Assembly (NCBI GenBank): GCA_019217005.1
Contig: JAHBNG010000136.1
Coordinates: 1-40,466 of the forward strand
Direction: 5' to 3'
Length of the DNA stretch: 40,466 bases
DNA from: Chloroflexi bacterium TSY
Lineage (GTDB): Bacteria > Chloroflexota > Anaerolineae > Caldilineales > Caldilineaceae
Shown here in pieces: positions 23,974-30,779 of the stretch. Each line of letters begins with the position of its first letter. Positions within the stretch are counted from its first letter, which is position 1. The notes under the pieces were generated by a model, which worked only from the letters and a program-made list of their open reading frames with translations, did not search any database and was not told the DNA's origin. The position numbers and the translations under genes are program-made.

Positions 23974-25401
23974 ATGTTACAAGACAGCTATCCATATTAT
24001 CTGGCAAACCAGCCACAGAAGCCCAATACGAATTTGTCCGTGATAGACAAATACACAGGTGAAGTCGCTACCCACGCGGCATTGGCGGATGCCGCCACCA
24101 TCAACCAGGCCATTGACCATGCAGTGGCAGCGACGGAACCCATGCGCAAGCTAGCTGCCTACCAGCGACAGGCCGTACTCAACCATTGCGTGCAACGTTT
24201 TTCCGAGCGTTTTGATGAACTGGCCATGAGTCTCTGTATTGAGGCAGACAAGCCGATCAAGGATGCCCGTGGTGAAGTTTCTCGCTTGATTGACACCTTT
24301 CGGATTGCCGCGGAAGAGGCTGTCCGCATGAATGGCGAGGTGTTAGCGATGGAGATCTCGGAGCGAGCACGGGGTTATTCGGGTATGTGGAAACGGGTCC
24401 CCATCGGTCCTTGCTCATTTATCTCGCCTTTCAACTTTCCGTTGAACTTGGCCGCCCACAAAGTAGCCCCAGCCCTGGCCGTAGGATGTCCCTTTATTCT
24501 CAAGCCAGCCAGCAATACACCCATCGGTGCGTTGATTATTGGGGATGTCTTGGCCGAGGCTGATCTGCCGCCGGGCGCATTCTCTATCCTGCCTTGTCGG
24601 CGCGACGGGGCCGATCTCTTCACCACGGATGAACGGCTCAAGTTGCTGAGTTTCACCGGCTCCCCCGCGGTGGGCTGGGCGCTCAAAAACAGGGCTGGCA
24701 AAAAGAAAGTGGTGCTCGAACTGGGCGGTAACGCGGCCTGTATCGTGGATGAGGATGCCGATCTAGACGACGCAGTGGAGCGCATCATTCATGGCGCTTT
24801 CTATCAGTCCGGGCAGAGCTGTATCAGCGTGCAGCGCATTCTGATCCACGAATCTGTCTACGAATCGTGCAAGGCCAAGCTGGTTGCGGCGACTCAGTCA
24901 CTGACAATGGGTGATCCCAAAGAAGAGACGACCTTCATCGGTCCCGTCATTTCAGAGAGCGATGCCGTGCGGCTGGAAGAGTGGATCCAGGAGGCTGTCG
25001 CAAGTGGTGCAACCCTGCTCTGCGGTGGTCAGCGAGAAGGCGTGATGCTGCAAGCGACCCTCCTGGAGAATGTGCCCAAGAACGAAAAGCTTTGTACACA
25101 GGAAGCATTTGGGCCAGTGGCGATCCTGGCTACGTTCAGCGACTTTGATGAAGCCCTGGCTCAGGTGAACGATAGTGAGTTTGGGCTGCAGGCAGGCATC
25201 TTCACACGCGATATCTACAGGGCCCATCAAGCCTGGGACGAGTTAGAGGTTGGCGGCATCGTGATCGGTGACGTTCCCTCTTGGCGAGTGGATCACATGC
25301 CCTATGGCGGCGTCAAAGAGAGCGGATTGGGACGCGAGGGCATCCGGTTTGCCATGGAGGATATGACTGAAATCCGGCTGATGGTTCTCCGGCAGAGATA
25401 G
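23974..25401 (+). CDS. NAD(P)-dependent aldehyde dehydrogenase
   Basis: This 475-residue protein of the ALDH superfamily has Asn154 in SPFNFPLN, the general base Glu249 in LELGGN, the nucleophile Cys283 in SGQSCIS and the late EAFGPV and PYGGVKESGLGREG motifs. The substrate cannot be told from sequence; the nearest classes are lactaldehyde/glyceraldehyde/phosphonoacetaldehyde type dehydrogenases. Its start lies two bases after the stop of the ThDP enzyme gene, so the two are almost certainly co-translated and may act on related carbonyl compounds. It is the last gene of the gdhA operon, followed by the inverted repeat at 25411. Confidence 0.93.
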   Translation: MLQDSYPYYLANQPQKPNTNLSVIDKYTGEVATHAALADAATINQAIDHAVAATEPMRKLAAYQRQAVLNHCVQRFSERFDELAMSLCIEADKPIKDARGEVSRLIDTFRIAAEEAVRMNGEVLAMEISERARGYSGMWKRVPIGPCSFISPFNFPLNLAAHKVAPALAVGCPFILKPASNTPIGALIIGDVLAEADLPPGAFSILPCRRDGADLFTTDERLKLLSFTGSPAVGWALKNRAGKKKVVLELGGNAACIVDEDADLDDAVERIIHGAFYQSGQSCISVQRILIHESVYESCKAKLVAATQSLTMGDPKEETTFIGPVISESDAVRLEEWIQEAVASGATLLCGGQREGVMLQATLLENVPKNEKLCTQEAFGPVAILATFSDFDEALAQVNDSEFGLQAGIFTRDIYRAHQAWDELEVGGIVIGDVPSWRVDHMPYGGVKESGLGREGIRFAMEDMTEIRLMVLRQR

Positions 25402-25410
25402 TTAAGTCTT

Positions 25411-25508
25411 TGTTATAGATGTTCAGATAATGTTTTTCCACGCAAAACAGTAGCTTGTCAGCATTTCAGCCGGTCAGCCCGACTGAGTAGCTGACTGGCT
25501 GAAATGCC
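25411..25508 (-). repeat. ~100-bp hairpin-bearing repeat, copy 2 (inverted)
   Basis: This is the reverse complement of the repeat at 14742-14842. The tail is at 25411-25460 and the stem arms are 25462-25478 and 25490-25506 (17 bp, with a G-T pair on this strand). It begins 10 bp after the aldehyde dehydrogenase stop, so it may also act as a transcript end. With copy 1 it brackets hemA to the aldehyde dehydrogenase. Confidence 0.75.
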
Positions 25509-25580
25509 ATCAACGACAGGAAATTCTTTTTCTGGAATGCTTTTTGGGGTTTTTTGGGTCTCAGGGGGTTGACAAGAAGG

Positions 25581-25726
25581 CCACCGATTTATGAAGATTC
25601 AAAATTAAGTTCGGTAATCGTTCAGCGAGCACGCCTCGTGCGGGTCTTGACGGGACGCCACCCGCACGAGGCGTGCTGACTGGACTTTTTTGCCGGATTA
25701 TTTTCTTAATGTCCATGAATCGGTGG
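25581..25726. repeat. 146-bp palindromic element with internal 18-bp perfect hairpin
   Basis: The outer arms CCACCGATTTATG (25581-25593) and CATGAATCGGTGG (25714-25726) match at 12 of 13. The inner arms AGCACGCCTCGTGCGGGT (25628-25645) and 25660-25677 are exact complements. No coding content. It is probably a MITE or REP-like element in the gap before promoter module f. Confidence 0.65.
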
Positions 25727-25805
25727 TGTCGTCCCCAGAGATCCTGTTGAACCATAAGTATTGCGTTTGCACAATTTCGTCTGCGGCGCAAAAAAAGACC
25801 GATTT

Positions 25806-25861
25806 GGGGACATTCTTGGGGACAATATTGGGGCTATTCAGGGGCGCTCACCCAGTAAGAT
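25806..25861 (+). promoter_or_regulatory. SARP-box-like promoter module, copy f
   Basis: GGGG cores at 25806, 25818, 25830 and 25841 (steps 12, 12, 11), with TAAGAT at 25856-25861, exactly 15 bp after the last core. An A-run precedes it (25791-25797), as in copies a and b. It reads into the ureohydrolase gene 144 bp downstream. Confidence 0.62.
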
Positions 25862-26004
25862 AGACAGTAAGAAAGTGACTCGCTAATCTATAGATAAAGC
25901 TTGTAGCGCCACGATGTTGGGCAGACAGCCGAGTGTTGTGGAGTGATTATTTTCTTACCGCAATATTGGACAGTTTCATGTTTCTGACACAAGGAGAGAT
26001 TAAA

Positions 26005-27153
26005 ATGGCCGGACCAGAAGGTGATATTTGGAAAGTAGAATTTGATCGTTCGAACGAGCCGAAGCGGGAGCCTGGTCCAATCGAGTTGAACCGCTATGGC
26101 GCAACTTCAGGAGCTTATGCGGGTATCCCCACATTCATGGGGTTGCCCGTCTGCCTCACACCGGATGATCTCGATGCACCAGGCAGAAAGGTAGACGTTG
26201 CGATCATTGGCGCACCGCTTGATATGTCGATGGGCCAACGAGGTACAGCTTACGGGCCGCGAGCCCTACGAACCGCTGAGCGTTATGTCCCCCACGGGCC
26301 AACGATGCAGGAAGGTGTCCTGACCCATACATACGTGATGATCAAGCCCTTTAGTGTCCTCAAATGTGTGGATTATGGCGATGCTGGAATCGGACCCTTT
26401 GATATCGAAAAATCGCACGACGAAATACGTAAACGTGTGTCTGAAATCACGATGAAGAAGGTGGTCCCAATCGTTCTCGGCGGCGATCATTCATTGATGC
26501 GACCAGACGTGATGGCCATCACGGATAGTTATGGCAAGGGGAATGTGGGTGTGATCCACTTCGATGCCCATCACGACGCTGGGAACAATCAATTCGGTCA
26601 CACGATCACGCATGGGACGCCAGTACGCCGCTTAATTGAAGATGGGCATGTACATGGCAAAAACTTCATTCAGATTGGTTTGCGAGGCTATGCGCCAGGA
26701 GAAGCGGATGTGAGGTGGATGCGCGAACACGGCGTTCGCTCTCACTATATGGCGGAGGTCGAGCGGGATGGATTTACGGCGGTCATGAATCGTGCGATTG
26801 CCGAAGCCCTGGACGGGCCGCAATATGTGTTCATTTCGTTTGATATCGATGCATTAGATCCAGCCTTTGCTCCCGGCACGGGAACACCCGAACCCGGCGG
26901 CTTGACCATCCGTGAGGCATTGCCCATCGCGCGGCGTCTGTGCGCCGAAACTCCCGTGGTCGGGATGGAATTGGTCGAGGTTTCGCCTGGGTGGGATCCT
27001 GGTTACACCACTGCTCTCAACGGATTACGCATTATCCAAGAGGCAATTACGGGGCTTGCCATGCGAAAAGAAGGTGGAAAATTTGTTCAACCACACTATC
27101 TCGATCCACGCACGTCAGGTGAGGATCCTGTACCGGGTCAGCGGAATGATTAG
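26005..27153 (+). CDS. ureohydrolase: agmatinase / guanidine hydrolase-type enzyme
   Basis: This 382-residue protein starts at ATG 26005 behind AAGGAGAGATTAAA; an earlier GTG at 25933 has no such site. Metal ligands of the arginase fold are all present: His162 (LGGDHS), Asp187, His189 and Asp191 (IHFDAHHD), Asp280 and Asp282 (SFDIDALDPAFAPGTGTPEP). It hydrolyses a guanidino group, releasing urea. It is longer than ordinary agmatinases (~300-320) through an N-terminal extension of some 40 residues and a C-terminal tail. The extension and overall length resemble the Ni-dependent guanidine hydrolase GdmH of cyanobacteria, which was long annotated as agmatinase. Guanidine, agmatine or guanidinobutyrate all remain possible. 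No Ni chaperone genes are in view. It is driven by promoter module f. Confidence 0.88.
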   Translation: MAGPEGDIWKVEFDRSNEPKREPGPIELNRYGATSGAYAGIPTFMGLPVCLTPDDLDAPGRKVDVAIIGAPLDMSMGQRGTAYGPRALRTAERYVPHGPTMQEGVLTHTYVMIKPFSVLKCVDYGDAGIGPFDIEKSHDEIRKRVSEITMKKVVPIVLGGDHSLMRPDVMAITDSYGKGNVGVIHFDAHHDAGNNQFGHTITHGTPVRRLIEDGHVHGKNFIQIGLRGYAPGEADVRWMREHGVRSHYMAEVERDGFTAVMNRAIAEALDGPQYVFISFDIDALDPAFAPGTGTPEPGGLTIREALPIARRLCAETPVVGMELVEVSPGWDPGYTTALNGLRIIQEAITGLAMRKEGGKFVQPHYLDPRTSGEDPVPGQRND

Positions 27154-27170
27154 TGAGGGTTGGGAATATT

Positions 27171-27361
27171 GTAGGGACATGAGGTTGGTGCACCGTGAGA
27201 GGGTCATGATGCCTTCGGATACTTCCATCATCCTCGTGTCCGTCCTGTTGAACAGAGCGTCTCTGCCAAGAGATGGGATCGGATCTGACGGACACGAGGA
27301 CGGGCGGCCCAAAGTAGAAATACATGGTTATCTCGCCTCCCGCCCGACCTCATGTCCCTAC
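27171..27361. repeat. nested palindromic element, ~190 bp
   Basis: The outer arms GTAGGGACATGAGGT (27171-27185) and 27347-27361 are exact complements. The inner arms TCCTCGTGTCCGTC (27231-27244) and 27287-27300 are exact complements. It occupies most of the gap between the ureohydrolase and the CbiX-like gene and is likely a MITE. Beyond it, 27425-27470 carries a short degenerate run of GCAACC words (TGCAACCCTGCAACTCTGCA), a low-complexity tract, before the next ribosome site. Confidence 0.65.
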
Positions 27362-27479
27362 GGCGTCTCCCCGCTGATCTCCTATTGATGTCATTTTCGA
27401 AGATCAGGAGATGACCGCGTGAATCACTTTGCAACCCTGCAACTCTGCAACCTTTTAACCTTGTAAAGAGACAAATCTA

Positions 27480-28919
27480 ATGAACGATATCCCCACAGCC
27501 ACCCTATTAGTCGGCTATACCTATCGAGACGAACAAGAACGTCAGGCGTTTGATGAACTGGCCCATTGCTTATCCAGACAGCTGGATCAGCCAGTGATCG
27601 CCTGCTCACTCGATCAGCTTGGACAACCCTTAGTAGATGGCATCATGCACGCCGTCCAACTAGGCGCGGTTCGAATTGTCACCGTCCCCCTATTTCTCAG
27701 CCCTGCCGAATATCAGAACAACGCTGTGGCTAAAGCGATCACTTTGGCGAGCCGTCGATGGCCCTTTCTTCAATTCCACGTGAGTCCACCGCTGGATTGG
27801 TCGGCCTGGTTGCGCGTCGTTGGGACGGTGGCCGTCGAGGCTATTGCTGCGCACACGCCATTGGCCAACCGCGAAGAAGTGTCCGTTATTTTAACAGGGC
27901 GTGGCGCAGCCGACCCCGATGTGAATAGTGATGTCGCCAAATTGGCCCGTCTCCTTTACGAAGCATACGCCTTCGGATGGGTCGATGTTGCCTTTCTATC
28001 CAACACTAGACCGAGCGTCAGCCAATTGATTACCCGATCTCAAACGCTCGGTGCCAAAGAGATTGTTGTTGTGCCTTATCTATTGTTTCCGGGAGAGCCA
28101 TTTCAGACGCTCACTCCGATCGTCAATCACCAAGATTCAGCCAGCCAGGAGAGTGGAGAAAGTTTACACATTGACTGTGTGCTGACGTTCCCCTTCTCAA
28201 GTCATCCCACCTTTATTGACGTGCTTTTGGCCTGCCACGAGACAGCATTGGAAGACCGCAGCCTTCTCCCCATCAGCTGGGAGGAGTTGGAGCGTCAATT
28301 GACTGCGGAACTGAACACGCATGATAAAGGCTTCCCTGGCCAAAGAGCCGACGATGAAGACGCCTTCCAACAGTTAAGTCAAAAAATAGATGCCATTCTG
28401 CCCCCTCGCTACCAGGGCCGTACCGATGACGTCAGCGCCGCCCCCATGACGGCAGCCGATCTCGTTTTTGATGACGACGGTCAGGTGGCCTGGAATCAGG
28501 TCTTTGGCGTGGATGATCCCGACAATCCCTTCTGTGAGCTGGCGTTGGCGGGTGGCCCTTCTCATCGTGGCACATTGCTCGAAGCCGTCCCCGCTGAACA
28601 GTGCTGCGCGGAGCCAGGAAAATATGCCGCTGCCGTCGCGGAAATCAAACGCGGCATCTCAATGATTACGGGGTTGCCCGTGTTTGTGTCTGAGACGCCC
28701 GGCTGGATTGGGGTACAGTGTGAAGATGAGGAGATGGCGATCTGGTTGGTGCGCGCCATCATTGTCGAAAATGTCATGGTGCGCCGGGAAGACGACGTCA
28801 TCTACCTGCCTGTCGGTCCCCACTTCACCCTCACCAATGAAGTCAAAAGCATTGTGACTGTGACGGCCAAGACACATCATTACTGGAATGAGCACGTGGC
28901 GGCTCTAGAAATGAAATAG
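27480..28919 (+). CDS. CbiX-related (sirohydrochlorin chelatase-like) protein, active-site His missing
   Basis: This 479-residue protein has two CbiX-like halves: about 1-120 (TLLVGYTYRDEQERQAFDEL, VRIVTVPLFLSPAEYQNNAV) and about 130-265 (VILTGRGAADPDVNSDVAKL, KEIVVVPYLLFPGE). A C-terminal domain (about 320-479; FCELALAGGPSHRGTLLEAV, IGVQCEDEEMAIWLVRAIIV) of a type found beside cobalamin genes in Chloroflexota (from memory) follows. In working chelatases the first strand ends in HGSR and a later loop carries G-x-H; here these are GYTYR and SPAEY, and the second-half THP is TRP. Metal insertion is therefore doubtful, and a binding or regulatory role is possible. No other cobalamin genes are near; hemA is 11 kb away. 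Confidence 0.78.
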   Translation: MNDIPTATLLVGYTYRDEQERQAFDELAHCLSRQLDQPVIACSLDQLGQPLVDGIMHAVQLGAVRIVTVPLFLSPAEYQNNAVAKAITLASRRWPFLQFHVSPPLDWSAWLRVVGTVAVEAIAAHTPLANREEVSVILTGRGAADPDVNSDVAKLARLLYEAYAFGWVDVAFLSNTRPSVSQLITRSQTLGAKEIVVVPYLLFPGEPFQTLTPIVNHQDSASQESGESLHIDCVLTFPFSSHPTFIDVLLACHETALEDRSLLPISWEELERQLTAELNTHDKGFPGQRADDEDAFQQLSQKIDAILPPRYQGRTDDVSAAPMTAADLVFDDDGQVAWNQVFGVDDPDNPFCELALAGGPSHRGTLLEAVPAEQCCAEPGKYAAAVAEIKRGISMITGLPVFVSETPGWIGVQCEDEEMAIWLVRAIIVENVMVRREDDVIYLPVGPHFTLTNEVKSIVTVTAKTHHYWNEHVAALEMK

Positions 28920-28933
28920 AGAAGCAAGCTCCT

Positions 28934-28950
28934 GGGACTTTCGCTGTCCC
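28934..28950. terminator. short hairpin between convergent genes
   Basis: GGGAC (28934-28938) and GTCCC (28946-28950) enclose a 7-base loop in the 56-bp gap between the CbiX-like gene (+) and the SARP-WD40 gene (-). It is a weak bidirectional terminator candidate. Confidence 0.35.
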
Positions 28951-29288
28951 TGTAGACTCAGTTAGATGTCTATTCTCATGATTCAACCGCCCCCAGTGCC
29001 TTCAACATTCCCCGCTGTGCATTACTGATCCCCGTCACGCCGGTGATATTCATCCCCGAATAGGGGCGAAACTCTCTAATACATTCCCCCGTCGCCACAT
29101 CCCACAGCTTGAGCGTATCTTCGGCCGCACCGCTGAGAAAAGTTTGCCCATCTGGGTTAAAGCAGAGAGACGTGACGACACCGGCATGGGGGTGTTCATA
29201 AGTTTTTAAGCGTTGACCGTTGCGACCGTTCCAGAGAATCATCATATAGTCCAGACCACCACTGACGATCATATCTTCAGTCGTATTA

Positions 29289-30779
29289 AACTTTACTTTC
29301 TGGTAAAGGCTTGAGTGACAAAGGGCAAACCGAAAGGGGCGGAAAAAAGAATCCACCCTGAAAAAACGGGATAAAATGTAAAAATAGTGCTCGGCTAGTT
29401 TAAGCAGCGGCATTGAGGCGGCGATGAGCGAGAACGCCTTTAGGGAAATGGTGTGAAACCGAGGCCTTTTTCCGAAAGTCAGGGTCGAGTTGGTCAGGAG
29501 TTGGAAAAAGAGCACTCGAGAGAACACGGCGCAGCCTGCCGGGAGTGGATTGAGGCTCTCGATCCCAGTAGCCAGTCGGTATGGGAGGAAGAGAAGCGGC
29601 TAAATGGGAAAGAAGATTGCCAGCCAGCAGCCCCAGTTCAGGTAAGCGGAAACAAGCCTCATCGGCATGAACAAATTGACGATGTAAGCCAATCATCTGC
29701 TTGGAAGCCAAGGGGGGGAGGTTCAACAGGCCAGCGTTCCAGGTAGACAAGATAAATGGTTTCAGGCTGCAAAGTCATAACGGTCGCCAAAACCAAAGGT
29801 GTGTTGTAGGCCGGATCCTGAATGACGTAAATCGAGTAGGTACGGTTGGCTGTATCCACCTTGGTTGTTCTGGGGACGAGATTGTGCCATGCTTGATAGC
29901 AAATCAGGCGACCACTATAGAGAAAGCGACCAGACGAGTCCGGAGTTGTAGCCTCGAGTCGCTTTCCCTTATAGCTGCGAGAGAGCGGACGCACAATATC
30001 ACCATATTCAGGTGGTCTGCCTTTTTTCTTTGCGTTTGGGGAACTCATTGCGGCGCACTGTGCAGTTAATCGCTTCCCGCAGGACAAATCGGTCTATGCC
30101 GCTTTCTAGCATTTCTCTGATTGTAAACCCGGCATCGACCACCGCCACTTCGTCTGACTCCAGTGATTTCTTCGTCTCTGTCAGCAGCTTTTTCCGAAAC
30201 TCACTTTCCTTTGTTCCAACCGTGCATCTCATGATTGCCTTGAGCAGTGGCACTCGCTTCCCGCCTATCTCCCCCGAGCTTATCATCACTCCAAAGATGA
30301 GCGCGGGCAATGCCCGACGAGCCGTTGAGTTATAGAGTCGGTTCACTTTCCCTTGCAGCTTCGGTCGCCAGAACCCTGTGATATCTATGCTTTTCACTCG
30401 GTACCCTTCTAACTTTTTTGCCTCCCATTCCCCTTTCCACTTCTTCTTGCCACGACCCCAGCAGACTTGTGATATCCCATGATCCATATCGAAAGCTTCG
30501 CCGGAGCTCCTCATCTTCAAACCCGCTTTCTTTCAATGCGCTATGGATTGCTCCTCGACTTTTCAGAAACGACCCATTCAGCATTGCCCACATCAGACGC
30601 ATTACATTTACGTTTGTTCCCATCGGCGTTACTTGCAATACATTCATCAGTACTGCTATAGTTATTTCTGGCGCGGTTAGCATTCCTTCCTCCTTTTTGG
30701 GTTCTCTACCTTTAGGATGAACTGCTAACCGCTTTTTGTCACATTTCTCATCTCTTTTCTTTTACCAGAAAGTAAAGTT
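29289..30779 (-). mobile_element. ~1.49-kb IS4-type insertion sequence inside the SARP-WD40 gene
   Basis: Perfect 19-bp terminal repeats: AACTTTACTTTCTGGTAAA at 29289-29307 and its complement at 30761-30779. The target duplication is short and ambiguous (TTA present on both sides, or 1 bp if the full repeats are counted). The interrupted host gene shows the exact net insertion, 1492 bases. The transposase is on the minus strand, in fragments. Confidence 0.88.
29400..30683 (-). pseudogene. IS4-family transposase, three +1 frameshifts in homopolymers
   Basis: Four overlapping frames join into one protein. 30683 on: MLTAPEITIAVLMNVLQVTP to SWQEEVERGMGG. Then KLEGYRVKSIDITGFWRPKL to FVLREAINCTVRRNEFPKRK. 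Then GRPPEYGDIVRPLSRSYKGK to YLVYLERWPVEPPP. Then LASKQMIGLHRQFVHADEAC onward. The last joint completes Y-x2-R-x3-E-x6-K, the YREK signature of IS4-type DDE transposases. Further catalytic Asp candidates are in SIDITGFW and VAVVDAGF. The shifts sit in A6 (30414-30419), A6 (30022-30027) and C7 (29712-29718) on the coding strand; each is cured by removing one base. Otherwise the protein is well preserved, so the decay is recent or the indels are artefacts. Confidence 0.8.

Noticed and set aside
25933..26004. GTG start adding 24 residues to the ureohydrolase
   Set aside because: A good ribosome site lies directly before ATG 26005, and the extra residues are hydrophobic and unlike the family.
27420..27470. 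CRISPR-like or tandem-repeat array from GCAACC words
   Set aside because: Only a few degenerate 7-8-base words, no spacers; low-complexity intergenic tract.
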